Source: Brachypterus glaber
Taxonomy: Eukaryota > Arthropoda > Insecta > Coleoptera > Kateretidae
Assembly (NCBI GenBank): GCA_958510825.1
Contig: OY294052.1
Coordinates: 6,345,816 to 6,409,815 of the forward strand
DNA: 64,000 bases
Reading direction: 5' to 3'
Under the pieces are notes generated by a model. That model was not told the origin of the DNA and searched no databases. It worked only from the letters and a program-made list of their open reading frames with translations. Shown here piece by piece: positions 10,374 through 20,845 of this stretch; the first letter of the stretch is position 1; the number at the start of each line of letters is the position of its first letter. The position numbers were made by a program, and so were the translations under genes.

Positions 10374-11352
10374 TTTTCGTACGACCTAGTTAGTACAAAG
10401 TGCTCATTTTCCACCCGTTGCCATGACAGCACTGCAGCGGTGGGAAAGTAAAAATCAGCTGATTTTACATATCTGCTGTCAGAGTCCAAGCGTTAAACAC
10501 AACCTCAAATTGACAAATTAATTTTTAGACAATTTTTGCGTTTTTTAGATGTTTAGGTGTTAGGTCGGCTCCGCCTCGTAAAAAAATAAGCACTAAAAAC
10601 TAGGTTCGCGTACTCGGTGCGTAATATGCTATTACGCACTGTATAAATTTCCTTCTAAATGCTTTTACTTCGGAACCATTTTCGCACTTCGTCAAATGTT
10701 TCGATTGCACCGACACGACTGTGTAGAGGTGATTGAACCGCGACCGTCTGCAACCTTAAGTGAGATAATTATTTTGTAACTTAAGGAGAAATTAATTAAT
10801 ATAATTGATTACTTCTTGTCGCAATTTCTTAAAAGTAAAAGTTGTCATGATGTCTTTCAGCTTTTTTTTTAATTGGGACACTAATAACAGTTCAGGTAGG
10901 TACTAAATTTTATTACATTGGCACGATGGACCCTAAAAGTGAAGGTAGTCTTGTAGCCAAGGATATTATTATGAAGAAGAATAATAATTTGTTGTTTCGC
11001 CAGATTTAGATTTCTATAGAAAGACACTGAGAAACATAGGACCTAAATCATTTAGCTGTTATGGCTAAGTCATTTAAACATTATGGCTTTTAAGCTATCT
11101 ATAATAAACGGCTATAGTTCCGTTTTTAAGCTATCTATAATAAACGGCTATAGTTCCTTAAGCAGTGATAAGGTTTATAAATGTGTATAGGAACTTTTTC
11201 ATATGAAGTTCTGGAAAAAAGTTTCTATATATCGGTCCTTAGGGAGCTATAGCACTTGGAAGATAACTCCTGTAGGACCCAATTTAGGATATATTGAATA
11301 TAGTTTATAATACTGTAAAATCTTTACAATCAAGTCATTAAAATTTAAAAAG
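10374..11352. other. Osp intron, unassigned
   Basis: No gene is seen. A direct duplication of the word TAAGCTATCTATAATAAACG occurs at about 11091 and 11131. The GTACGACCTAG word near 10379 recurs near 54019. Confidence 0.45.
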
Positions 11353-11654
11353 TTTATTATTCCATCAATCTATTTTCTAATCATCGTACAGAGTGATATT
11401 GGTAGACTGACAGTTTCGGGCTGCTGGCCCTCTTCAGTACCAAGAGTCAACTCTGCACGCTGATTAAGAAAACGTTTTTAGACTTTACTCGCAAAAGGAA
11501 TATAGCCATTAGATTGATGTAGACTTGTGCGCCATCTATTTCTAGATGTAGACAACTACTCATACCTCTCCTTATCTGGAGACTTTTTGTAGCAAGTTGA
11601 AGACTTGTGTGTCTCAAGCAAGATGATTAGAAAATAGATTGATGGAATAATAAA
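11353..11654 (-). mobile_element. 302-bp inverted-repeat element carrying a hammerhead ribozyme
   Basis: Perfect 33-bp inverted termini lie at 11353-11385 and 11622-11654 (outer word TTTATTATTCCATCAATC). The minus strand carries a complete hammerhead motif at 11399-11443 close to one terminus. The interior has no reading frame. A second, 5'-truncated copy is at 28107-28213. Hammerhead-bearing small mobile elements are known as retrozymes and as parts of Penelope-like elements; which class this is cannot be decided here. Confidence 0.75.
11399..11443 (-). ncRNA. Hammerhead self-cleaving ribozyme, copy A
   Basis: Minus-strand order: stem I TTGGTA, core CTGAAGA, stem II GGGC with loop CAGCA and GCCC, core GAA, stem III ACT with loop GTC and AGT, cleavage-site C, stem I partner TACCAA. 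All invariant core residues (CUGANGA and GAAA with the A-U pair before the cleavage base) are present. The very short stem III is typical of hammerheads in mobile elements. Both strands of each stem are complementary by inspection. Self-cleavage is expected from the family but not shown. Confidence 0.85.
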
Positions 11655-11815
11655 TTAATATTTTTATAATTTTGTTTAAAATTAAAAATTTCTGTCTTTA
11701 CTAATTTAAAAAGTGTTAGATCAAAATGTCCAATTTAGCTAACTTTCGAAAAACCGCAAAAAACTGTTACGTATTGCAGTTTTACCGACGATATGGCTTG
11801 TTTTCTATTTGCATA
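11655..11815. other. Osp intron, short unassigned stretch
   Basis: AT-rich, no feature recognised. Confidence 0.5.
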
Positions 11816-12239
11816 CACGGAAAAAAAAATTATAGCTAGGAGCGCTATAACACACATACCAAGCAAATTATAATCGCTTATTATATAAATACAAGGCTTT
11901 CTCTTACAATTATGGCAGTCATTGTAAAAATTTATATGAAATACTTTAATTGTTTAGTGAATAATAAAATATAACAAATAGTATGGTATTTATAGCTTAA
12001 ATAGATTTAATTATTGTCCGTGCTAATAATTTTTATAATATAATAAAATTTCTGTAAATTTATAATAGTGCCTGTAATAAATATAATCGTGTCTGTAATA
12101 TATATAATCGTTTCCAATTTTTTTTTAACATTATTAGTTATTGTGTCCCTTATAATCTATAGCTTAAATCACTATAATTTGCCACTGTTACCAAATATCT
12201 TATAATGTATAGCGCAGAGCCCACTAATTTCTTTCCGTG
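11816..12239. mobile_element. CACGGAAA MITE, copy 1 (424 bp, TA-flanked)
   Basis: It begins CACGGAAAAAAAAATTATAG and ends CACTAATTTCTTTCCGTG, imperfect inverted ends, with TA outside both. The interior is AT-rich with many TATAATC words. Copies at 45190-45613 (same length, opposite orientation) and 53191-53540 (internally deleted). TA duplication suggests a Tc1/mariner-type activity. Confidence 0.75.
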
Positions 12240-12244
12240 TATAG

Positions 12245-12345
12245 AGCACTAGATATGTAGGTGGGTTTGTTAGGTTGGTAGCTTGCTTGGTTCCGCAGTG
12301 TCTAAACTACATACCCACCCTAACAAACCTACCTATCCAGTATTC
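12245..12345. repeat. Short inverted repeat
   Basis: GTAGGTGGGTTTGTTAGG and its near complement CCCTAACAAACCTACCTA face each other across about 50 bp, forming a potential hairpin of about 20 bp. Confidence 0.55.
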
Positions 12346-12369
12346 TATTTGCATACACCTTATATAAAA

Positions 12370-12654
12370 AAGTCTTTTAGTATAGTTATTTATTTATTTA
12401 TTGCTATCTTAGATATGCCCTGGATTCGATTTTATATATTTTATAGTGATTGTATGGATGATGTGCAGTAAAATGACGAACATGTGATTATATTGGAGTA
12501 AGAAGGGAATTTTATGTTTTTTAATCATTTATAATACTGATAAATTTTGATTTGGAAGCGACTAACACGTGAAGAAGTTTTTATATTTTATTTTTTATAT
12601 ACTAGCGCATGCGCAAATATAATTATAAATTAGAAAAAACAGCGTTGTCAACAG
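12370..12654 (+). repeat. Dispersed repeat, copy 1 (partner 23076-23358)
   Basis: About 285 bp, matching the inverted copy at 23076-23358 almost throughout. It contains GATATGCCCTGGATTCGA, ATGATGTGCAGTAAAATGA and ACTAGCGCATGCGCAAATAT. It ends TTGTCAACAG in both copies. No coding signal or clear terminal repeats. Confidence 0.7.
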
Positions 12655-13270
12655 AACGTATCATTGGATACATTAAGAAGAAAAAGAAGACTGGGATGGA
12701 ATTATCCAGACCACTTCACCAAGTGACCCAATCTTCTAGAATAATATAAATACAAATTTATATTGAGCTGGCCAAATTCTATGAAAAGGCCATTGATTTA
12801 AAGAAGAAGAAGAAGAAAAAAGTACTCAGATAAACCCGATTTGCATGCAACAATGTGAATACGTATTTAATAAGGTAATTTATGATGTTGTTATTTCCTT
12901 GCTGAATAACTATTATTAATAATTTAATTAATTTCCCGATAAAAAAGACTCCGATGAAAACGAAAGATGATACTTTATACGCGATTAATTTATCAGACAC
13001 GAAGTGTTTGCAAATTAAAATAATAAAATATGTACTCGCGACACAAGGGCTTACTTTTGTTGGGCTTTAGAAGATACATAATTTTTTATTTAGGAAACCT
13101 CTTCGATTCACAGTGATAGAAAAAATATACCTTGAGAAAATCGCGGTTAAAGCGTTCACAGTTATAGGAAGAATTATTACGATGCGATAATTTTTAGTAT
13201 TTTATTGTCCCAGTTATGTATTCTGTCTGTGTTACAGGGTGACCACAGATTCACTGATTTTTCCCTTATA
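12655..13270. other. Osp intron with a possible (GAA)n LINE-like tail
   Basis: About 12672-12820 contains GACTGGGATGG, CACTTCACCAAGTGACC, AAAAGGCC and then (GAA)n. A related block ending in (GAA)n on the minus strand lies at about 22845-22975. This may be a degenerate retrotransposon 3' end. Otherwise nothing is recognised. Confidence 0.4.
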
Positions 13271-13339
13271 CAGTGCGGTCCAAAAGTCGAATATCTCAAC
13301 TGGTTCAAAAGTTAAGAGGGTGACTTTTGGACCGCTCTG
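13271..13339. mobile_element. 69-bp mini-MITE, TA-flanked
   Basis: Termini CAGTGCGGTCCAAAAGTC and GACTTTTGGACCGCTCTG are inverted with one mismatch, and TA lies outside both. Between them is only ATATCTCAACTGG and TCAAAAGTTAAGAGGG. Partial relatives are at 4393-4454 and about 20290-20345. Confidence 0.75.
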
Positions 13340-14042
13340 TATATCCAAAATGTATAATTTTACCTGAATTTAGTCTACACAAAAGGGTTCTAAAACCAAT
13401 ATGCGCAAGAAAGTTCGTTTTTGAGTTGAGATTTTTTTTATTTTTTTTCTACTTTTTTCTGTTAAATGGATCGATGGATTGGTTTAACTTTATTAATGAA
13501 TACTTGTTTTAGTAATAATTTATTATGTAGAACAGAGTTTTTTCAATTTCCCTGATTTTTTATAGTTGATCAAATTCTGATTTTCCTTTTTCCCTGATCT
13601 GTGGGCTTTCTTCTGTTTCATTCATTATCCAACAATACAAAGTTGGTAGCCACTGCCTTGTTGTTAAGTTAGTTATAAAAAATAAAACAGAAGATATTTT
13701 GAATGAATGAATGTATGAGGTTGGTATAATTGGGACAATAAAATACTGCAAATAGTCGCATCGTAATAATTCTTCATATAGAATTGGCATATCCTTGACA
13801 TCTCTTTTTTAGTTCCCAGTTAAATAGGTGTTAATTTTAGGTCCTAAATACCTTTTTAATAATTTTGGGTTACATTTAAATTAAACTTTGAGCTAAATTT
13901 AATTTAAATTTATTTAAAAACTAGTAAAATATATTTGCACAAACATTTTCTAATATTTGGGTCGTAACCCAAACAATTTTCCTGAGAGAACCAAGAACAT
14001 TTTCTTTTTTAAATCATTAAAATTAAAATTAAATGTACTAAC
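13340..14042. other. Osp intron, unassigned
   Basis: AT-rich, no gene or terminal repeats recognised. The short frames at 13327-13512 and 13560-13790 match nothing known. Confidence 0.5.
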
Positions 14043-14297
14043 CAACGAACTAATAACTCTTCTTTCTAGAATACGCATACTGTTAAAATAAAGTATCGCC
14101 AACATCTCGGTTTGTTTGTAAAAAAATAGTATGTATATTCAGGCCTGAACAATAACAGTTACCAGTAACTGGTATTTTTTTTCTCTGTTAGAACAAAGAT
14201 TTGCGAGTAAGACAGACGAATGTTTATTTTGCCGACGTTTTTGTCAGTTTTAACGAATGAAATGCCTGTTCTAGAGAGAAGAGTTATTAGTTCGTTG
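14043..14297. mobile_element. hAT-type MITE, copy 2, 8-bp TSD with one mismatch
   Basis: It starts CAACGAACTAATAACTCTTC and ends in the complement, AGTTATTAGTTCGTTG. Flanks are GTACTAAC (14035-14042) and TTACTAAC (14298-14305). Interior matches the copy at 24574-24827. Confidence 0.85.
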
Positions 14298-15062
14298 TTA
14301 CTAACCCTCATCTATTTGCTTTCGAAATTTATATGATTTCGTATTCATTTAGGCATTATAATAATAATAATAATATAATAATAATATTAGTTAAAATGTG
14401 GCAAAATTAGAAAAATTAAAAATAAACAATTTTAAACTACTTAGATATTTAAAAATAAAAACTGGATATTTAAACGTCCGACGTAACATAACCTAATTCT
14501 TTGGTTTAGGTTGGTTTTTTCGCATGTTTGTTGTTTTTTATGCTAATGGGGAAGCGTAGCGCCCCCATTTAAACGGGAAGAATACAATTCTGACGAAAAA
14601 TAAACCTAAAAAGTTTTAAAAATCCTAAAAATCAGCTAATAAGAATATAGGACGTACACTTAGCTTCGTATAAGTCGGACGTATAAATAGCCCTTCCTTA
14701 GAAATATCTACTAAACTGATATCGACCCTTACTGACGTAAGTACACAAATAAACGTTGATTTATTGGAAACTTGTTTCCATTCAAAAAATTATTTAACTT
14801 ACGACCATTGCAATCTAACTATAAATTTTAATTTATCATTGGATTATTTAAATAATGTGTGGACTTTTTAAATTAAATTTACATTGAAAGGAAAAGTACA
14901 AAAAGGCGTGTATAGAAAATTTTCTGCAAAACTATTTTGACCGTGTTTTGCACCTCTATTGGTATCTTAGTAAGTAAAGCTGAACTGAGAATTTATTAAA
15001 ACCGCCCAAACTCGCGCCCAAATATATTTGCCAATTTTTAAAACCATGGTTTATTTTTTTTT
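14298..15062. other. Osp intron, unassigned
   Basis: A degenerate (TAA)n run lies at about 14354-14388. A GCGTAGCGCCCCC block near 14555 suggests a decayed DNA transposon end. No gene. Confidence 0.45.
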
Positions 15063-15722
15063 TAATTTGAACCAAAGCCAATGTCCTTAAACGAAGAGCA
15101 CGGGGTTTTGAATTAGTGGTAGTAGTAGTAGTAGTAGTAAATTTTTGGGTTGGCCAAAGCCGGATAACTAGGCCATTTCTGGCCCTTTTTGTCACCCCAG
15201 GCAATCCCACCCATTTACTAATTTGAGTCCTCCTTGAACCTGCCCGTCCTTTTAATAAAGGTCAGGATATTGGCCCAGGGGAGATCTCTTAGTTCCTATT
15301 GGTTGAGTCTTTGAGTTTCAAAGACTTGCAACCTGATCCTGTCGTATCTGAGACACTCGGCTAAGTAATGAGAGGATGTTTTATCCTCTCCGCACTCTGG
15401 GCATAGCTGACTCTAGAATCCGCATTGTTGCCAGGTGCTTCATTCGCTTGCAGTGGCCCGTGAGAACCCCTACAAGTTGTCTGAGTGCAGTTCTTCCTTT
15501 TTCCAGCAACCAGTCGGTCTTTGATTTGCTTGGGCCAGCCAGGAAGTCCCTAGCTTGCCGGCAACCGTCGACCGCCCTTTGAATTAAGATCAGCGCTCTT
15601 TATTCAAGGACAATGACTTCAGTTCAAAGAAATGCTAGCCTTGAAACAAGAGAATATGGCTTTGAACATATCGAAAGACACATTTCCTTGGTTTAAGGAA
15701 TCCTTTTTTTCTGTGTCTATTG
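15063..15722. mobile_element. Partial CCTTGAA foldback MITE, split by a LINE insertion
   Basis: The outer pieces (15063-15115 and 15578-15722) match the complete foldback at 39406-39671, including TTGAACCAAAGCCAATGTCC on the left and GCCTTGAAACAAGAGAATAT on the right. The LINE tail at 15116-15577 sits at the loop. The far left arm is missing. Confidence 0.65.
15116..15577 (-). pseudogene. 5'-truncated LINE 3' end (RNase H tail and CCHC zinc knuckle), copy 1
   Basis: The minus strand reads a broken C-terminus. One frame has TDWLLEKGRTALRQLVGVLT followed by GHCKRMKHL, the end of an RNase H domain as found in I-group LINEs. After a one-base frameshift, CPECGEDKTSSHYLAEC follows, a C-x2-C-x8-H-x4-C zinc knuckle. 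A stop codon interrupts the next stretch where the copy at 32501-32738 has Glu. The coding end is near 15218. The 3' tail is (TAG)n/(CTA)n at 15116-15139. Target duplications TTTGAATTA flank it (15107-15115 and 15578-15586). The insertion is truncated, dead and about 460 bp. Confidence 0.85.
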
Positions 15723-15909
15723 TAAGTATATTTCTTTGGATAAATTGTGGCTTAAAAAATATAATTTCTAATCTATTATATGCTAATTCGTTTAAGAGAA
15801 ATTATTAATTTGCAAGGCAAAACCTACCCATTATGCACGTGACAATTGTTATTATCTATTGTGCACTTTTAGTAGGATATGTCCTATCCTATCTGAATAT
15901 TAAATTTTA
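15723..15909. other. Osp intron, unassigned
   Basis: AT-rich, nothing recognised apart from the start of the duplicated segment near 15885. Confidence 0.5.
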
Positions 15910-16830
15910 CAGGGCCGTAACCGAGGCCGTAACAGAATAAGCGCCTTCATAATTTTTTTAATTTGCATATACAGGGTGATCCATAACTGGCATGCCAAAA
16001 TTTAAGAGGTGATTCTAGATCCAAAAATATAAAAAAAGTTCCTATAAAGGTTGGTCCGGAAATGAGCCCTAAGGGATCTAGGGCCCTTTAAAATTGTAAT
16101 AAAAATAAGGTTTTTAATTATTAACTCGGGTACCGTTTAAGCTAGAGCGGCGAGCTTTTGCATGTATACTAGTATTAATAAGGGCAATAAGTTTATGTTA
16201 ATTTATTTTTTTAATTTATCCAGAGGCGTGCCCAGACGGACAAAATATATGAGGCTTAAAACATTTTTGCCCCAAACTTTTCTATGTGTATGTTTTTTGG
16301 ATTTGTTGTAAAAAATATACATTTCTAGAGTAAAAATACATATAAAATATCATATAGTGTAATACTGTAGGAGCAACCGTTATCAAAAAAAAATTGCAAT
16401 TAAGAGGAAGTAACATTTTGTGCCACCAAAAACGTTACTTTTTAAAAGGCTATTACTCCTTTAATATTAAATTTAGGTGTTTTGGTGTATTATACTTTTT
16501 TGCTCAGTTTTAAATGAAGAATCACCCTGCAGCATTAAAATTTTATTGGTGCTTTTTTTTGTTCCCCATTCAATACGTCATCTTCGAGAGAGCCGTAGCT
16601 CCCTTAGGGCTCATTTCCGGACCAACCTTTATAGAAACTTTTTTTCATATTTTTGGATGTAGAATCACCTCTTAAATTTCGGTACGCGAGTTCTGGAACA
16701 GGCTGTATTTTAATGTTTTATAGATTTTAGTAATAATAATATCAATTTTTAAGTCAATTTTTTTTTCCTAAATTTCAAGGTCACAATTTTCCAAAAACCA
16801 CGGAATTTAAAAAGTAAAGTACTTTATAAA
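15885..16830 (+). repeat. Local duplicate, copy 1, interrupted by a TA element
   Basis: Outside the insertion at 15972-16705, this segment matches 17278-17540. Shared words are TATCCTATC, TTTACAGGGCCGTAACC, AGAATAAGCGCCTTCATAAT, TTTTAATGTTTTATAGATTT and CAAGGTCA-AATTTTCCAAAAACCA. Confidence 0.75.
15972..16705. mobile_element. CAGGGTGATC element with TA TSD, most complete copy
   Basis: The left end is CAGGGTGATCCATAACTGGC and the right end, inverted, starts CAGCCTG. Both subterminal regions carry GGTTGGTCCGGAAATGAGCC in opposite orientations with TTCCTATAAA beside it. TA flanks both sides. The empty site survives near 17396. No transposase frame is present, so it is non-autonomous. Confidence 0.85.
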
Positions 16831-17277
16831 ACCTTTTAATACAAGTTCTTTGCCAGATTCCGACCCATGGCTGCGAGTCTGTTACTGGTAATTATGTTCC
16901 AATCCAATCCAATTCCAATAATGGCATTTTTCTAAGGATAGTTGGCCAGCTCGATCTAGTATTATTTACGGCCTACAAAAAACCGTCTCGCTTTGTAGTG
17001 ATGTTTGCGCAGGCGCCAACTTATAAAACATCTTTGAAATTCATAAAAAGTTATCCACGTGTACAACGAAATAAATTGAATTTAAATTTAACATCACATA
17101 TTAATAATCACGACTCACTTAAAACTTTACAATGAAACGAACACTTTCACGACATTACATAAAATAAAAAATAAAATTGATCAAGTCCTGTGCATATCAA
17201 TGATTGCTGATGCTAGAGTAAATCCGCCAAAGCGGTCACACCCGTGCCTTACAAAGATCACGCTACGACTCTGGATA
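16831..17277. other. Osp intron, unassigned
   Basis: No gene seen. The CGGTCACACCCGTGCC segment near 17237 has a relative near 32148 (GGCTACACCCGTCCC). Confidence 0.45.
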
Positions 17278-17540
17278 TATCCTATCCTATTTGAATATTT
17301 CAATTTTACAGGGCCGTAACCAGAAAAAAATCCAGAGAAGGTTCAGCCCCTGGGGTGTGACAGAATAAGCGCCTTCATAATTTTTTTAATTTGCATATAT
17401 TTTAATGTTTTATAGATTTTAGTAATAAGTAGGTACTTAATATCAATTTTTTAAGTCAATTTTAGCGCCGCTGGCAAAATTTTTCCTAAATTTCAAGGTC
17501 AAAATTTTCCAAAAACCACAGAATTTAAAAAGTAAATGAT
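17278..17540 (+). repeat. Local duplicate, copy 2, holding the empty TA site
   Basis: It matches 15885-16830 without the transposon. The junction reads TTTGCATATATTTTAATG around 17396, where copy 1 is split at the TA. It differs by an inserted AAAAAATCCAGAGAAGG segment. Confidence 0.8.
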
Positions 17541-18157
17541 TTTATAAAACATTTAAAAAAAAATTCTATATATAATGTAGAATTTTATTGAACATTTAAT
17601 GAGCAAATAAAAAATATAGCATTCCATTTAAAAAAATTGTTTTTTTTTATGTTTGAAAGTACAAAAGTTTAAATATTAATTTTGAACGACCCGTATGAAT
17701 TATTTTATTTTTTGCACATAAAGTAATTAGATACACCCTTTTAAGATAAGCTTGCAAAATTTTATTAATTTTGTCAAAAAGTAAAGAAATTGAAGCAGGT
17801 TTTATCTCATCACTAAAAATGCATTTTTTCTCAAAAAAAAAATTATATCTCAAAAACTATAAATAATAGACCCATATAATATGATATTAAAATAAAGGTA
17901 TTTTTTTAACAAGTAAGATGACATAATAAAAAATATACAATTCCATTTAAAAAAAATAAGTCAGATGTTACCCACCCTAGGAGGACCATCCTGTATATTT
18001 CAAAATATTTTTAGAATGTGCTTTTTTTAAAACCACACAACTTTTCCCTTAAATTTTTTCTCTAAAGTGGATACTTTACTATATATCGACCGACTCGGCT
18101 TTGTTGAGACACCCTCTATATTTTTTTATAATTTATAATACAGCTATAGCTACTTAC
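17541..18157. other. Osp intron close to the PH exon, unassigned
   Basis: A/T-rich. A CATCCTGTATATTTC terminus-like word lies near 17987. No gene. The 68-codon minus frame at 17647-17853 matches nothing known. Confidence 0.5.
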
Positions 18158-18223
18158 ATGTTCATCAACTGAATAATTAAGTTCACCATCATCATATAAA
18201 ACAAACCATCGCCGTTGCCACCT
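18158..18223 (-). CDS. osp: outspread (osp) exon: first strands of the PH domain
   Basis: This 66-bp exon is too small for an open-frame scan. On the minus strand TTTTTTTTGCAG precedes it and GTAAGTA follows it, both strong splice sites. It encodes exactly 22 codons: [20 protein letters not shown] followed by EH. The [15 protein letters not shown] motif is the beta1-beta2 hairpin of a PH domain, and its basic residues are those that usually contact phosphoinositides. The next exon, 9,177 bp downstream, continues in phase 0 with PDTVPQG, as in insect osp and vertebrate MPRIP. The exon must be preceded by N-terminal coding exons, which I could not find between 18224 and 64000. Confidence 0.9.
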
Positions 18224-18326
18224 CTGCAAAAAAAACACCAATTAATGATTCAAAAATAAAGGAACTACAGCCTTAATACAGCGGCAAAACAAAGGCAACA
18301 TTTCAGAAGAATCACAAAGATGTTTA

Positions 18327-18474
18327 GGGAACGTTCAAGTATTACGTAACGCAAATATTGATCATTTTGGATCCCCCCCCCCTGTAACGCTATTTTCCTA
18401 TACCATTAACATGGGCGTAACACCTCAAAATGACCCCCCCCCCTAGGAGCGTTACGTAATACTTGAACGTTCCC
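18327..18474. mobile_element. PIF/Harbinger-like MITE, 148 bp, TTA TSD
   Basis: Perfect inverted ends GGGAACGTTCAAGTATTACG, flanked by TTA at 18324-18326 and 18475-18477. The arms hold GTAACGC and C-runs, with CATTAACATGGG between. Complete but non-coding. Confidence 0.85.
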
Positions 18475-18548
18475 TTAGCTGCCAAATTATTCAAAAATCG
18501 TTCAAAACAGGAGAAGGTGTTTATGAATTCTTTAATTCTGGCGTAATA

Positions 18549-19473
18549 CCGGGTGTCCCAACTCTATTTACCCAACGATTTTCTCAAAAACTTAAAGAGA
18601 TAATCAAATTCTGCGAAAACCATTTAAATTAGACAACTTAAACTATCTTTAAGCATATATTTGATACTTTTAGCTCTTAAAATGTGGGCAGGGGGGCATA
18701 GGGGGACATTTTTTAAATAGAAAGGGGGGTCGCGTGAATCATCATTTTAAAGCTTAATAAATTCTACATTTAACATTATATTTTTTTTTGGGTTTAAAAT
18801 AGGGTTGAAAATATGGGAGGCATAGCGTAGTGGCTAGCGCGTATGCATAGCAAGTCTACTATCGTGAGTTCGATTCTCACTGGCGCCGATTTGCCTTTTT
18901 CAGTTAATTAATAATTGAAATTTGGCGAAGGCGATAAGTGAAACGGACACTCCCTAGAAACTGGTTCGAAAGTCAGTATAAGCCGGTGGTTCCCTCTACT
19001 ACTAGCCCACACAAGTCCTGGACTTAGGGGATGCTTAATTAAGTAGAATAGTACGAGGTTAAACAAACATGTAAAAATAGGCATTTTTGTCAAAATTACT
19101 CTAAAAAAATCAAACAATTTTTTAAAAGTTACTAATTTTATCATGAAAAAACATAAATTATATTTTTAAACTAATTTTAATTGACATAAATAAAAATTTA
19201 CAAAAAATAAATAAAAAATCGCATTATTTAGCACAAAAAATTAAAGAATCAAAACCTTAAAAAAATTGTTTAAAAAATTTAAAAATATACAGTCCAATAA
19301 ATAACTTTAAAACCTCCCCCCATGCCCCCCTGTCCACATTTTAAGAACTGAAAGTATCAAATATATGCTAAAATATAGTTTAAGTTGTCTAATTTAAGAT
19401 GGTTTTCGCAGAACTTGATTATCTCTTTTAGTTTTCGAGAAAATCACTGGGTAAAAAGAGTCGGGACACCCGG
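18549..19473. mobile_element. CCGGGTGTCCC element with long TIRs, TA TSD
   Basis: Ends CCGGGTGTCCC and GGGACACCCGG are perfect inverted repeats with TA outside both. Similarity continues inward for about 180 bp on each side (CTTAAAGAGATAATCAA, TTTAAGTTGTCTAATTTAA, and GGGGGCAT blocks). It is interrupted by the SINE at 18814-19070. No transposase. Confidence 0.8.
18814..19070 (+). mobile_element. tRNA-derived SINE, family 1, copy 1
   Basis: The head is tRNA-like. It has a polymerase III A-box region (GCATAGCGTAGTGGCTAGCG) and a B box (GAGTTCGATTCTC), then the body GGCGCCGATTTGCC, TTAATTAATAATTGAAATTT, AGCCGGTGGTTCCCTCTAC and CACAAGTCCTGGACTTAGGG. It ends AGTACGAGGTTAAACAAACA. Other copies are at 55387-55520, 59350-59625 and 60799-61070. 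It is inserted in the TIR element at 18549-19473. Confidence 0.9.
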
Positions 19474-20655
19474 TATACACAGTTGATAGTTTTATTTAGT
19501 CTTGCCTATCACTTAAATTGCTTAGTTAGGGGACATATACCGAACTTTTGGTTTCAATTAATGTTAATATTGTTAAGGTGTTCTTGGCCGACATTAAACT
19601 GTTTGGAAATTGTAGATCGAGGATAATTCATTTCCTTAAAACATTATTGTTACTTTTATTATTGTGCAAGAATGCAAAATACTATTTTTTTTCCTATTTT
19701 GCGACTCTTATAAGCTTATAATCACATGCATTTTGCGTGCTCTTATAGGCATATAAGCAGGGGATTTAAGAATGCAAGGCTATAATAGTCTTCTCTACCG
19801 TGGTTTATATATTAGTTTTTTCACTGATAGCACTATTTAACTAATTTTATTCAAATAATAAAATAAATTATTAACAGAAATGATATTTCTTGAAATTTTC
19901 ATAAAAATCAAGTAGCCTTTTTTTCAATGACATTTGATCAAATAAATAATTTGAACTGACGTTTAAAAATTTAGTTTTTTTTTTGATAATATTTAGCTAA
20001 TTATTGATTGTATTAATTGGTAATAATTATAATTAATTATATTTAATAAATAAAAAGTTATTTAAAGCTATTTTCTTGGGTTTAATTAGTAAAAATTGCA
20101 TAAAGAACTGAAAGATCTAAAGTGGAAGAAATCAATTGTTTATAAAACTTACTCCTACTAGGAGAGAAAAAAATATTATTGCTATAGGTGAAGAAAATTG
20201 ATTTCACAGTCTGAATACATGATAAATAATGGTATGTTCTAAAGATAGTAGTGAAAAAATATATTTTTGTCTTATTTACGTGATCCATATTTAAAGTCGA
20301 TATCGCAACTCGTTCAAATATTAGGTTTAACTTTTGCATCGCACTGTATACAACGGTATAAACAATTACCTACCTATATAATATTTAAGTAAACCAAGTT
20401 TTAAACAAAAACCGGTATATTATATATTTTGATGCAAAATTTTATGCTATGTAATACTTACTAAATTTTTTTTATAGCACGTCAACATGTGCGTTAATAT
20501 TGTGTTGATTTAGGTTAATACCATTCGCAAATTAAATTACCTCGTAAGCAGTTTTTGGTAGCACTTAAAAAAGGCAAGAAACTGCATAATAAATATGCAA
20601 GTGAGTCAAATGCGTCAACATATTTTACCTTTCAAATAAAAATATTAAATATACA
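19474..20655. other. Unassigned sequence above the osp PH exon
   Basis: No gene found. About 19690-19760 (TGCATTTTGCGTGCTCTTAT with TATAAGC words) has a relative near 52140-52200. About 19781-19822 matches 8316-8356 inverted. About 20290-20345 is a decayed mini-MITE of the 13271 type. Confidence 0.45.
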
Positions 20656-20845
20656 AGGTAAAAATAAATTACATTAAATTACATAGTCCGTAAATGGTAA
20701 TATGTTGCCATAGACCGGAATGGTAAAAATTACATAGTCCGTAATGGTAATATTTTTAATAGACCGGAACAGTTAAAATTACATAGTCCATAATGGTAAT
20801 ATTTTGCATAGACCGGAAAGCTAAAAATTACATAGTCCAGAATGG
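20656..20845 (+). repeat. Tandem repeat, about 57-bp unit, 3 to 4 copies
   Basis: The unit reads AAAATTACATAGTCCGTAAT, then GGTAATATTTT, then ATAGACCGGAA. The units differ by a few bases. Related AGTCCAGAATAGTAAAT words recur near 21401-21440, so the array may be one side of a larger foldback. Confidence 0.75.
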
